Shown here piece by piece: positions 11,761 through 21,171 of a stretch of DNA of 64,000 nucleotides (position 1 is its first letter; each line of letters starts with the position of its first letter). Source of the stretch: Fulvia fulva (Eukaryota; Ascomycota; Dothideomycetes; Mycosphaerellales; Mycosphaerellaceae). The stretch covers positions 2,914,001 through 2,978,000 of the forward strand of contig NC_063016.1 in assembly GCF_020509005.1 (NCBI RefSeq). The letters run 5' to 3'. The notes below the pieces were generated by a model, which was not told the DNA's origin, did not search any database, and worked only from the letters and a program-made list of their open reading frames with translations. Position numbers and translations under genes: made by a program.

Positions 11761-12270
11761 AAGACCTTTTGGCGCAGATTATCACTGGTGCGGCTAAGAT
11801 CTTTACGTTGGATATACCCAGGACTTGAATATGATCACATTTTGTACATGAGCTTGACTTTCAATGTCGAGACCATGAGTTCTGTCGCTATGATCACACT
11901 GACATGTTCACAGGCCTCACACGGTGCAGAAAGTAGCCAACATCATCAAAACACGCGTACCGAGTAACGATCGGAATTCTGCGATGTGCTTACTTTTTTC
12001 ACCGCACTTCCCAAAGATACAGCCTAGATTGCGGACAGGTGCGCTGCGCATATCCACGACCACGAAAATTGTTCAATGTTGAGCTCCAGGTTTAGAAGCC
12101 CAGACCCACTTGTTGACAGCGGAGAGCGCCGAGCGCAGTCATCCAAAAGATAAGAGCAACCAACAATCTTGAGTATATAGAACGAAACAAGCTGTGAATA
12201 CCGTACTAAACAATAACAGCAGAACAGCTTCAGACTGCCATTGCACCCTGCCATCCCCGCCATCTTCGCC
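11761..12270. other. Intergenic region
   Basis: This 0.5-kb stretch separates two plus-strand genes. It should hold the 3' end of the disordered-protein gene and the promoter of the dioxygenase locus. I see no RNA gene or repeat. Confidence 0.35.
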
Positions 12271-13389
12271 ATGGCGATCCAAAGCAAGATTAGCGTCCAC
12301 AAAACCACACCACGGCAAGACTCGAAGACAGACTTTGGCGCCGAACTACAGGGAGCAGATCTAGAAAACATCAGCCAGATCGACTTCGAAGTGATACGCA
12401 GGGCCCTGTACTAGCATCAAATCATCATCTTCAAGAGCCAGCAGCACGTCTCTCCAGCAGCCCAGTACGAGCTCACTCGACGGTTCGACCCTACCGTCCA
12501 GGCCTACGGCCATGGCAAGACTCTCGATGCGAAGCGCTCAATTCTGCATCCAGACTTGAAGACTATCCCGCACCAGCCTCAAGTTCGGGACATTGGCAAT
12601 GGCCCCGTGAAAGACTTTGAGGGGCTCAAGGATATAACGCTCAAGCACCTCCATCACAAGACGTTCCACAAACACCCCATATCAGAAGAACATGACCGCG
12701 ATAACACGCGCTTCTATCGCTGGCATATTGACGCCGCGCTCTATGATCACAACCCACCACGCGTCACCTCCCTCATGGCCGCCAAAGTCTCCAAGACGGA
12801 ATACCAAACTCTTCGCTACGACGACGAGTCCAACGACGAGCTGCAAGTCCCACGCGGCAGCACGGCTTTCGTAAGCTCGTACAAGATGTACGACCTCCTC
12901 TCACCAGAAGATCAACATTTCGCCCGCACAACCAAAGTGCAATACGCTCCCCACCCCTACATCTGGATGAGCCACGCCAAATCCCGCTCCGACGGCTTGG
13001 GCCTGATCTCCGACGGCCTCGAACTCCCTTACACCAACCTCCCCCCAATCGACAGCAGCAAGATCAAGATCTTCCCAATGTGCTGGCGCAATTCCGTCAC
13101 AGGCAACCTAGCGCTCCAAATCCATCCCTCTGCCGTGGAGAAGCTACATCTAGAAGATGGCACTGTCGTTAATAATTTAAAAGAGGTGCGGGAGATTGTG
13201 CACCGCTTGCAGAGACCTGGGATCAAGCCGGAGTTTGTGCATGCGGTGGATTAGGAGGAGGGGGATTTTGCGCTGTTTAACAGTCACGGGGTGTTGCATT
13301 CTGTTACGGGCAGCTTTGAGGTGGATGAGGTGAGAATCTTTAGGCAGTGTAATTTGGCTGCTAGTGAGGAGCCGACGGGGCCGGAGTAG
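12271..13389 (+). pseudogene. Fe(II)/2-oxoglutarate xanthine dioxygenase (XanA-like) with two in-frame stops
   Basis: XanA-type TauD-family enzymes hydroxylate xanthine to uric acid using 2-oxoglutarate and Fe(II). They are an alternative to xanthine dehydrogenase in fungal purine use. One uninterrupted frame of 373 codons runs from an ATG at 12271 to a TAG at 13387, and the whole family architecture is visible: FGAELQGADL near the start, the iron-binding WHIDAALY, KYAPHPYIW-like and QIHPSAVEKLHL segments, the distal His in NSHGVLHSV, and the 2-oxoglutarate-binding Arg region RIFRQCNLA. The frame is broken at codon 48 (TAG, 12412-12414) and at codon 328 (TAG, 13252-13254). The second replaces the conserved Trp just before EEGDF. 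No frameshift is present. An ATG at 12556 would allow a 232-codon product, but it would lack the distal His and Arg. Confidence 0.88.
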
Positions 13390-14624
13390 GGGATGGGATT
13401 GTGGTAGTGAATCTGTCCTTTGGATTGACTATCTCGTCGGTCTTGGTGGTCTGGACTGTCTTGGTCTTGGTGCAAGCAGTGTAGACGTCCGAGTGGTAAG
13501 TACGCACGTGGGCGTTGTACTTGTCGCCCATACGAGTGTACGCCGAGGTTTTGTCATTGCCTCGTGCTTCAAGGACCTGTTCAGACCCATTGGCGTGAGC
13601 TATGGTCTAACTTGGCGTGCGGCCCACTCAGCGAGTCGTGCTGAACAAGAGATGCAACGCGCGTGTCACCCATGGATGATGCCTTCCGCATTCTGTACTC
13701 ACTCAGCACACGTGGACATGGCGCGAGTGATTAAGCGACCATTTCTTAGTCGAGCGTCTTGCAGGCGACACGGCACGAAGGTGATGCTCTGCGATAGTGC
13801 CTGCCACGTTCCAGACCTGCTGACGGGTCTCGCATTCATCGGCGTCGGAGTAGTGAAGAAGGTGTGGTTGACCTTGCTCCGGCGGTGAGGACGCAGGCGA
13901 GTCGTATTCACTTCTTCAAACTTGGTCCCGACGACAACAGCATCACTCCATCACTACATGAGCATGTGCTTGCTCGGACAAAGTCATGCACATTACCACC
14001 TGCAAGTCATGTGCGACACTGGCAGCGCAAAATGCTTCCCGATCCGGCGATTACTGTACAAGGCGACTTCGAAGCGGCCTCCGCTACAGCCACCTCCACC
14101 CTCAAGGGGCGCATACAACAGGTAATGAAGCATGAGAGCTCGGTGAGAAAGGAATTTCGTCGAAGCAGTGTACTACACATCACGAGGCCGCTGGCTGTGT
14201 TGGTTCAGCTGATGTCCCAGCGGTACTTTTGGCTCTACCAAAGGCGCAGCCCTGACAACCTGCTGTATCTGTATCTGCCTCGCCCTGCCAGGCATCAAGA
14301 TCAGTGGGAGAACTTCACAGCGTCGCTCTCTTGGCACCGGGCGGTGGACGCTGAACACTATCGGCGGTGCACTCCAGCTGCTTGAGCGGCCTCGTGGTTA
14401 CGCCCTGTTGCTAGGAGCCTGAGGCCCACGTCGCCCTTTGCACTTCACCCACGGATTTGCAATACCTCCCGCCTGTCGAGTGAAATGCTGCGACGCCACC
14501 CTCTACTGAACAGCTTTCGTCCTATGCATTCATGTTTGGTAGCCATGATCTCATCGGAGGGATAGTATGGCGGTGCCAACCTCATGACTCCGCAGTGGAC
14601 TGGACGAGGTGGGCAGCCCTATAG
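13390..14624. other. Intergenic region
   Basis: No supported gene. A 173-codon frame at 13864-14385 on the plus strand has no recognisable domain and no convincing promoter. The right end shares an 18-base element with the region upstream of the 16.9-kb mini-gene. Confidence 0.35.
14564..14581 (+). promoter_or_regulatory. Shared upstream element, copy 1
   Basis: AGTATGGCGGTGCCAACC lies about 45 bases upstream of a TATAAA box. The same 18 bases with one C/T difference occur at 16691-16708, upstream of another small gene. In both places a GGACG...GGCAGCC string follows 20-40 bases later. A common regulatory site is an inference. Confidence 0.35.
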
Positions 14625-14630
14625 TATAAA
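14625..14630 (+). promoter_or_regulatory. TATA box of the Arg/Ser-rich mini-gene
   Basis: TATAAA sits 59 bases before the start codon at 14689, a typical spacing for a strongly regulated fungal promoter. Confidence 0.5.
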
Positions 14631-14688
14631 TTGACACCCTCGTGTCTCCCTGTCATTGGCACGAACGTGCATCACCCATCAACCAACC

Positions 14689-14913
14689 ATGTTCTCCTTT
14701 CTATACGACATCTTCTACGGACCCTCTGCATCCCAGCACAGGGATGTGGACTACGAACCAAGGACTCACGCCTACGCTCGAAGAAGTCGCAACCAGAGAC
14801 GCACACCACCTACAGTCATCTCGTCGAACCGAAGCCGTTCGAGGCGACGATCGTCCTGGCACCATCATGGACCACGATCAAGTAGTCGAAGTGTGGTGTA
14901 CTACTATCCATGA
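14689..14913 (+). CDS. 74-residue Arg/Ser/His-rich small protein
   Basis: An intronless 75-codon frame begins at an ATG in good context (ACCAACCATG) downstream of a TATAAA box, which is why I prefer it to the longer frame that starts at 14656. The product opens with a short aromatic-hydrophobic stretch (MFSFLYDIFYG), too short and Asp-containing for a classic signal peptide. It continues with a strongly basic middle of Arg, Ser, Gln and His, and ends in three Tyr and a Pro. I do not recognise it. Nucleic-acid binding is plausible from charge alone, but a chance frame cannot be excluded. Confidence 0.45.
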   Translation: MFSFLYDIFYGPSASQHRDVDYEPRTHAYARRSRNQRRTPPTVISSNRSRSRRRSSWHHHGPRSSSRSVVYYYP

Positions 14914-16690
14914 ACAAAGATGCTCACAAATGTGAGACGACAACCCCGAAGTTGCACCACGACATAGCGAATTGCCAAATACCATCCTCCGCCGCACGCA
15001 GAACCACGAACACCCCGCTTTGCCCACAGGTGAGCATGAGCAGGATTCCACCTGTCGAAGTTCTCACTGATCACTTGGTAGGTTCCTGTCGCTACCACAT
15101 GGCTCCTGCATAGATCGTCATTGGGTCATTTTCTGTGCAGTGCTTAACAGGGTCATCGTTCAGATCACTGCTACAGGACATGGCGTCTGTTATTGGGGCG
15201 TAGTTCAATTCTGAGCACTTTGCTGGGACTTTGGAGGATTGCGCCGGGTTTACGATTACCCCTTGATAGCAAAGAATTCACGTTGAAGTCCAGGCGTTCT
15301 ATTGCCATACAAGTCCTGTCAATTTTCAAATTGCACACCAATCTCCACTGAACGAGCCGGCCAACACGCATTAGCGCTGCGCTGCGCACACTGCAAGCCG
15401 GGTGCACAGGCCCGAGCCGTATTGCAGGGCGACGAGATCACCTGCCAGATCGCGTCGCACTGCATACGCCAGTGACCCGGCTCACTCCTCTGATATGACG
15501 ATATCTTCGCCTGCAAGGCATGGGTAGGCAAACATCCGAGGTAATTATGGTACCGTCTCTGGACAGCCAGAGAGTCATTGTCCGCCTAGCAAGATCTCCT
15601 GTATCCGGCTTCGCCTCATTGTTGAAGACAACGTATGGTTGCCGTGGAGTTCACTGCGCTTATCGAACAGCGCACGCCTGCGCAGCTAGCTGATGATGAT
15701 ACAGAATAATCACGGGTGTGAGTTACACAGTGATCAAGATAAGGTGAAGGCGCAGCAGCACAGGCAGCTTTATTCTCGGAGTTGTCCTACCTCAATTTAC
15801 GGAACAGTGTATACAGTGACACAGCGAGGCGTAGAATTGCTGTGTTGAGCGTGTTGGGTAGTATCACAAATATTTGTCCGACCGTTATAGCGGAGGGGAT
15901 CTCAGCCCTACGGCTTTTGTGCTAGAAGATCCGTTCCAAACATATATCTGCCACGATCCTTCGCCAACCTGTGTCTTCACAGTGATTGCCGGCCGCAACT
16001 CCACTCTTCTAGCTTCACAGATAGTTCAGGCAATCTGTGGCCGTCGTGGCTGAAGTCGTTGGCAGGAAGTTTAGTGAGGCTTCTCAAGCAGAAGCTGACC
16101 TTGTACGCCTCGACACTGCCTAGTCGCATGACTCGAGAGGCAGATCCACCGAGGTCGCCCTTCTCGGAGACCACATGTCGATACTGCCGCGTGAAGCGTT
16201 TGACGCCATCGACTTGCCGCACCTCCAGCGCACCTCCCGATAATGGATCTCTTGATTGAAAGTGGCTGGAGCACGGATATCAATTTTTGACATCTAACGT
16301 GGACCATGACTGGCTGATGTTCAAAGGCTCCCTCCAGCTAGCGCACACTTTGTGAGAACGACACCCGCCATTCGATGACATCGTCCATAGCATTGCCTGG
16401 CGGTGGCCACAGCTCATTGCGCTGCGCATACCATTAGTACAAAGAAGCCGGACACTGTGGAACAACGGTTGGTGCTCCTAGAAGTGTCGTGACGACTCGG
16501 TCACTCCAACATCGCCAGGGAAAGCACCGCCTCGTAATTGCATTCGTCTTGACTTCCGGAGGACCTTGATCGAGACAGTTGGCGGTGCTGCTGCTCACTG
16601 TCGAATTCGCAAGAAGGTGGCTCACTTCTTCTTTCTTCACTGTCGGTGATCCGTCAGCTTCAGTCGCCCTTCTCTGCGCACAGTAGCAGC
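14914..16690. other. Gene-poor stretch
   Basis: Only short overlapping frames are present on both strands. The minus-strand frames at 15977-16222, 16280-16465 and 16434-16754 have protein-like composition and might be remnants of one decayed gene, but I cannot name a family. Confidence 0.3.
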
Positions 16691-16708
16691 AGTATGGCGG
16701 TGCTAACC
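16691..16708 (+). promoter_or_regulatory. Shared upstream element, copy 2
   Basis: AGTATGGCGGTGCTAACC matches the element at 14564-14581 with one mismatch. A TATATA string follows at 16764-16769, 111 bases before the start codon of the zinc-ribbon mini-gene. Confidence 0.35.
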
Positions 16709-16879
16709 AACGGACGTGGCAGCCGTCTGTTTTAAGTTGCCTTCTGACCGTCATGGACGATGATATATAGGATAGGGCCGTCAGACTGGCCGTCCGGACA
16801 TCACTCAGACACTTCCGACAACCAGCAGCAACAGTCCCAGCGGTCCACAGTACGCTTCACTTCCATCAAAACTTCTAAG

Positions 16880-17177
16880 ATGTTCCCAGACTACGACGTG
16901 ATGCCTTCAGCACAGACGCCTCTTACCAGGCTCGGGATTCAACAGCAGCAACCTCCTAACAGCAACGGCATCGACCATGGTGCTGCCACGCGAGCCGGCA
17001 GTGGTTGCGGTGTCGTTCGTGGTTCTTGGTGAGTGACCATCGAAGGGCAATTCGGATCCTCTTCTCACGTTGAACAGGGTCTGCCACAACTGCAGACAAA
17101 CAAACAGCCCATACACTGCTCCGGAACGATGCCCCACTTGCTCACATTTCAAGTGCCGCGCGTGTCATGTATACTGA
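16880..17177 (+). CDS. 82-residue zinc-ribbon-like small protein
   Basis: Two exons (16880-17028 and 17078-17177) flank a 49-nt intron with a GTGAGT donor and a GAACAG acceptor. Splicing fuses TG and G into the Trp codon of WVCHNC. The C-terminal 33 residues then carry three CxxC knuckles, CHNC, CPTC and CRAC, with spacing typical of a small zinc ribbon. The first 50 residues are polar and low complexity (Gln, Gly, Asn). There is no signal peptide, so the protein is probably intracellular. WVCHNC followed by a second knuckle is a pattern I associate with small uncharacterised ascomycete proteins. Without the intron the frame would stop before any Cys pair, which supports the splice. Confidence 0.65.
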
Positions 17178-17585
17178 TGACCGCAACGTGGTGAGACTGG
17201 ATGACGGGATAGCGATTGAGGTGAGCATTCGGCACTGCACGTATAATCTCGCTGCAAGCTGACCAGCACAGACGGAGAGGGCATCCGGGATGGCGGGTTG
17301 GGTGTTCTGGAGTTCGGAAAGTACAGTTGGCTTTACATAGCAGTCCGTGTCGTTCGTTTGATCGTTCGTTGGGCGTTCGTTAGATCATTATATCGCGTAC
17401 AATAGAGGCCCTGCTGACTGTTCAATTCTGTGCACCCTTGGCGTTGTCGGATGCGTTGTCGGATGCTTGTTCCTTGCTCCTCGGAGGGCTCTTCTTGCCA
17501 GCAATTATAATCAGCTCTCGTAGCACTTTTGACGCCCGCCACTTCCGTTCCAATTGAAGACTTCCAAGATCAGCTTTTTAGTGAT
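17178..17585. other. Convergent intergenic region with a 12-base tandem repeat
   Basis: This lies between the 3' ends of two convergent genes. GCGTTGTCGGAT occurs twice in tandem at 17441-17464. No gene is seen. Confidence 0.4.
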
Positions 17586-19007
17586 TCAATGTACTTCCAG
17601 TGGCTGCTGTCCCTGCTCTGCGCGCCTTCGCCATTCGTTTCTGATTCTCCGGGCTTCCTTTTCGCTGACCCACCCATCTGGGCGCTCTCCGTCTTGCCAA
17701 CCAACGTCTAGCCTACGCTTCCGCTTTCCGCCACGAGAAGTACTTGATCGTCGGTCCTTTCTGTGAGGTCTCTCGCGCTGTACTAGGCCAGCATCCATCA
17801 GGAGTAGCTCAAATTCCGAGCCAAGTGGGAATTCGGATATCTGCGAAGTGTGGTCGCAGCAAGGCGAATGTTTGATCGGAAACACCCATTCATGCAGTTT
17901 ATCACCGAAGACTTGCTTGAAGTTGGTGTAGGCGCTTCCCATGTTCCAAGGGTTGAGGCCGGGTGGGGTGTGCAGAATCGCGAAGATCCTCGGCTGAGGT
18001 GCTGGCAAGGGCGGCCTATCGACAGGAAGATGTAAGGGAAATGTGATGGTTCCTTTCCAGATCTTTGATTTTGCAGGTGGGGCCGGGTCCGGAGGCTGCA
18101 TAGGATTGCCAGAACGCGATGGCCGACTGAAGTAGTTGAGGTGTGCCGGATCGTCGAGGTGCGAAGTCATGGGCCGGTCACTGTCGTCGTCCGCGGTAGG
18201 CGAAACCTTGGCTGGCGGTGGAGGCATGGTAGGGTCCACCTGTCTTTCCGGAGGGAGAAGCACTGCCAAATACATTCTCCTGCTCACGTTCTCGATTGTG
18301 GTGATGTTCTGAAAGACCATGTTCAAACTATTCATCACCATACCCAGTGTGAACAACAAGAAGAATCCAGCTAGACCAAGAGCCACGTACCAATGCACAT
18401 GGCCTTTCTGTCGTGCTACCCAGTATGCCAGGACGACGGTCAGGTAGCCAGTCAAGATCATGGTGTAGAACACGAATTGGATGAAAAACTTCAACGTGCG
18501 CTCGCCGACGACACCGCCGACCCAAGGGCAGAAATGGTCCATCTTCCGCGTGCATCTGCCAACATCTTGACTGTGGTGCGTGCGGTCCGGCTTCCAGTTC
18601 CTGCAATGAGCACACCAGATCGGCAGACCATTTGGGTCGCACACGAAGACATCTCTTCGCCAGAAGTCTTCAATACCCGGCTGCGGCTCGCTGGAATGTC
18701 GTTCCTGCTCGGGACCTTGGGGTATGTAGCCGGGATCCCTGGTTACTATCAGAAGCAGTCGAAGCCAGGTGACGGCTACTGGTATTAAGAGGGCGAAGTA
18801 GACTATGGATATGGCAAGGCCGGCTTCGACGCGTTGTGGGTGTAGAAGAGTGCCATATTGATCCTTGGGTGGGTTGATCAGGTAGTTGATGCCGAGCGGG
18901 CCCACGACAACCCAGCTCGCATAGCCGACGATCAAGACGAGGAGAGCTGGTATGAATCTCGAGACCCAGATCGGAGCCCTGTTGCGTGGGCTCATAGCCC
19001 TAGCCAC
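17586..19007 (-). CDS. pfa5: Protein S-palmitoyltransferase, Pfa5-like
   Basis: DHHC-family enzymes attach palmitate to cytosolic Cys residues of membrane-associated proteins. This intronless gene encodes 473 residues with two N-terminal transmembrane helices (about 15-38 and 62-88). A Cys-rich domain follows at about 125-165, then two further helices near 175-235. The domain reads CAHCRNWKPDRTHHSQDVGRC and then KMDHFCPWVGGVV, so the catalytic tetrapeptide is DHFC, and one of the zinc-ligand Cys is Ser (HHS). Both departures are, as far as I recall, usual for the fungal Pfa5 branch, which is why I chose that name. The C-terminal 230 residues are cytosolic, Pro-rich and end in a basic helix. 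The start Met opens a short basic leader before the first helix. Confidence 0.85.
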   Translation of the reverse strand: MARAMSPRNRAPIWVSRFIPALLVLIVGYASWVVVGPLGINYLINPPKDQYGTLLHPQRVEAGLAISIVYFALLIPVAVTWLRLLLIVTRDPGYIPQGPEQERHSSEPQPGIEDFWRRDVFVCDPNGLPIWCAHCRNWKPDRTHHSQDVGRCTRKMDHFCPWVGGVVGERTLKFFIQFVFYTMILTGYLTVVLAYWVARQKGHVHWYVALGLAGFFLLFTLGMVMNSLNMVFQNITTIENVSRRMYLAVLLPPERQVDPTMPPPPAKVSPTADDDSDRPMTSHLDDPAHLNYFSRPSRSGNPMQPPDPAPPAKSKIWKGTITFPLHLPVDRPPLPAPQPRIFAILHTPPGLNPWNMGSAYTNFKQVFGDKLHEWVFPIKHSPCCDHTSQISEFPLGSEFELLLMDAGLVQRERPHRKDRRSSTSRGGKRKRRLDVGWQDGERPDGWVSEKEARRIRNEWRRRAEQGQQPLEVH

Positions 19008-20125
19008 TATGGCCTAAAGATGAAGAAGGTGATGCTATCGTGGTATGGACATTGTTGTGTCGATGTTCATGTGGCCGGCGTTGAAGTCATATGTAAAGTG
19101 CAGGTGTGGCTAACGCAACGCTCGGTGGCTGGGTTCTTGCCGTTGATGCCGAGATCTGGCTGCCGAGGGTTGCCTTGTTGCCTTGCGCATTTTCTCGTCG
19201 AAATGGCAAGCACCTACTTCAGATATTTGCTATCGATGAGGAATCAGAACTATGCTTGTGGAACAGAGCCACTAAAGCGCGCGCACCATTTCGACAACAT
19301 CAAGTGCTTTGTCCAAGGTGCTTGGAGCACTATACGCAGGTTACAACAGTCATCAAGTACGACCGACCCATCTGTCAGAACATCAAGGTTCTGCTCACGA
19401 GTCGTGCTACCGTTTGGGATGTCTTGGCGATGCCAGGAAGGTCCTGGCAGTCTGGCACGGCGAGATTAGCCCGGCGGCAGCAGTTCACGGCTTGTCATGG
19501 ACCAGGCATCATGAACCTAGCCCTCTATACGGCGCTCAAGATTGTTTTGATGGTGTTCTAAGCAATTGTATTCTGATCAGACCTCGAATGGGTCATGTAT
19601 CTGTCAGGAAGCCCGCATGGATCGGACTCAGGCTGTCCAGCTGTCAGTCGCCGCCGATACACCTATAGGCTATAGCAGGGAGCTTCTTGCCAAGCCAAGA
19701 TGTCTGGCCGTAGGCTCGCGGGCACTGCTCCGAGCGGCCGCCAACCCCTTCCCATTATCACCAATTCGACCAGGTCTGCAGTGCACTTTGAAATTTGGTC
19801 CACAAGAAATACTTTCCATTTGCAGCCTCGAAACAAGGGCTTAAGCTGCATAGCCTTTACAAATTTGCCTGTGCAAGCTATGCAGCGACAGACCGGACCA
19901 GTCGGACTCTGTCGTTGTTAAGCAACGTTCAAAAGTTAGACGGGGCCTCCGCACTGGCTCGAGAGAAGGTGCAAAGGGATCACCTCATCTCTCTGCCTAC
20001 TTTCCATAATTCCATTGTTTCCTGCGTCTCAGTTCCCACCTACCGTGTCGATAAAGAGCGACCGAATAGAAACTGGAGCGCGAGCACAGAAACCTATCAA
20101 TTGCGCCCATATACCAACCCCAACC
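19008..20125. other. Divergent intergenic region
   Basis: This should contain the promoters of the minus-strand palmitoyltransferase and the plus-strand secreted protein. Open frames up to 203 codons occur on the plus strand, but without domains or sensible starts. Confidence 0.4.
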
Positions 20126-20805
20126 ATGTACACGATGCAGATCCTATCTGGCCTCGGCTTGATCGCAAGCCTAGCACACGCAACACCACGAGACCTTGGT
20201 GTATCACGACAACAAGGAGGCCGCCCCATCTGTACAGACGGTGGAGAATTGCGCTGTTGCGGCGCGGTCTTCAATGGCGACAATGCACCAGTCGAATTGC
20301 TCACCGAGCTCTCGTGCTACGATCTCACACCGGCAACAACCAACTGTATCCTCACCGAGACGACACCCGATGCGGATGGTAGCTGTCCTGGCTACTGGCA
20401 GTGCTGCCACGTCCTGCTGGACCCACTCCTTGGATTGTACTGTGGACCACCACCAGGACGTGAGTACAGCCGTGCTGGCAATTTATACTGACATCCCGCT
20501 GACATATTTCGGTTGCAGCGTGCCAAGGCCAAGAAGCGCCGCCTCGATGTCTGGATATAATCAATGGAAGATTTGGGGTTTGTCCCGCGAGCAGTCCGTT
20601 GAAGGGCCTACTGGACACAGATGGAAAGTACACGCCAGGCAGTGGCCGCTTTGTGGCTCACAAAGTGTCTGGTCCAGGGGGGGCCGGTGAGGATCCTCTG
20701 ACCGGGCTGGGTTTAGATGGTTTGCTGCCGGGCATTACTGGGCTTCTCAACGGAAGAGACTTGTCTTCCTTGGATGGTGGTGAGGCAGAAGTACCAAGCA
20801 AATAG
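20126..20805 (+). CDS. Hydrophobin-like secreted Cys-rich protein
   Basis: Two exons (20126-20459 and 20519-20805, intron 59 nt) encode 206 residues. The start (CAACCATG) begins a signal peptide of about 20 residues ending near AHA. The mature part shows the hydrophobin-style order: one Cys (RPIC), a Cys pair (RCC), single Cys (LSC, TNC), an additional Cys (GSC), a second pair (QCC) and a Cys (LYC). This is followed by a second block in exon 2 with three more Cys, and a Gly/Leu-rich tail. Hydrophobins coat spores and hyphae and alter surface wetting. The match is to the Cys pattern only; the extra Cys and long C-terminus make it a relative rather than a canonical class I or II member. The downstream CDS end is a TAG. 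Confidence 0.65.
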
Positions 20806-21171
20806 ACGGGTGGTAGTCAGTGGAGAGCGACGAGGGCCGCGAGCAAGGGCTGCTGACGATAGAGGTGGTCGTTTTACTCTCAAAGGCATAGCACTAATGA
20901 CCTGCTGGAAGGGCGTCAGGCAGCTTCGATGTATGGGACATTGGCGAGGGTGGCGTGCTTCAACGCTTCCACCCCAGAAGCTTTCACTGCGCTGCGCAAT
21001 TAGAATCGTGGTTACGAAGATCCTGCTGTTCGAGCGGCCACTTCTAGGTCAAGAGTCCTTGGAGCTTTGTTGCACATAAGCGATATGTAGCTGCAGATAC
21101 CAGCAAGTCTAAGAAGTAATGTTTGATAAGCTTGATCTCTTTTGAGCTCTAACAAGTCATTATAAAAAAAA
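20806..21171. other. Convergent intergenic region
   Basis: This separates the 3' ends of the hydrophobin-like gene and the second Ca2+/H+ exchanger. A run of seven A occurs near 21164. No gene is seen. Confidence 0.35.

Noticed and set aside
12301..12414. An intron ending at TAG that would remove the first stop of the dioxygenase
   Set aside because: The only usable donors would give a 24-nt intron or delete conserved residues.
13864..14385. 173-codon plus-strand frame
   Set aside because: No domain, no promoter element and atypical composition; not enough to call a gene.
19106..19561. 151-codon plus-strand frame in the region between the Pfa5 and hydrophobin-like genes
   Set aside because: No recognisable motif and no start context; overlapping frames of similar length suggest chance.
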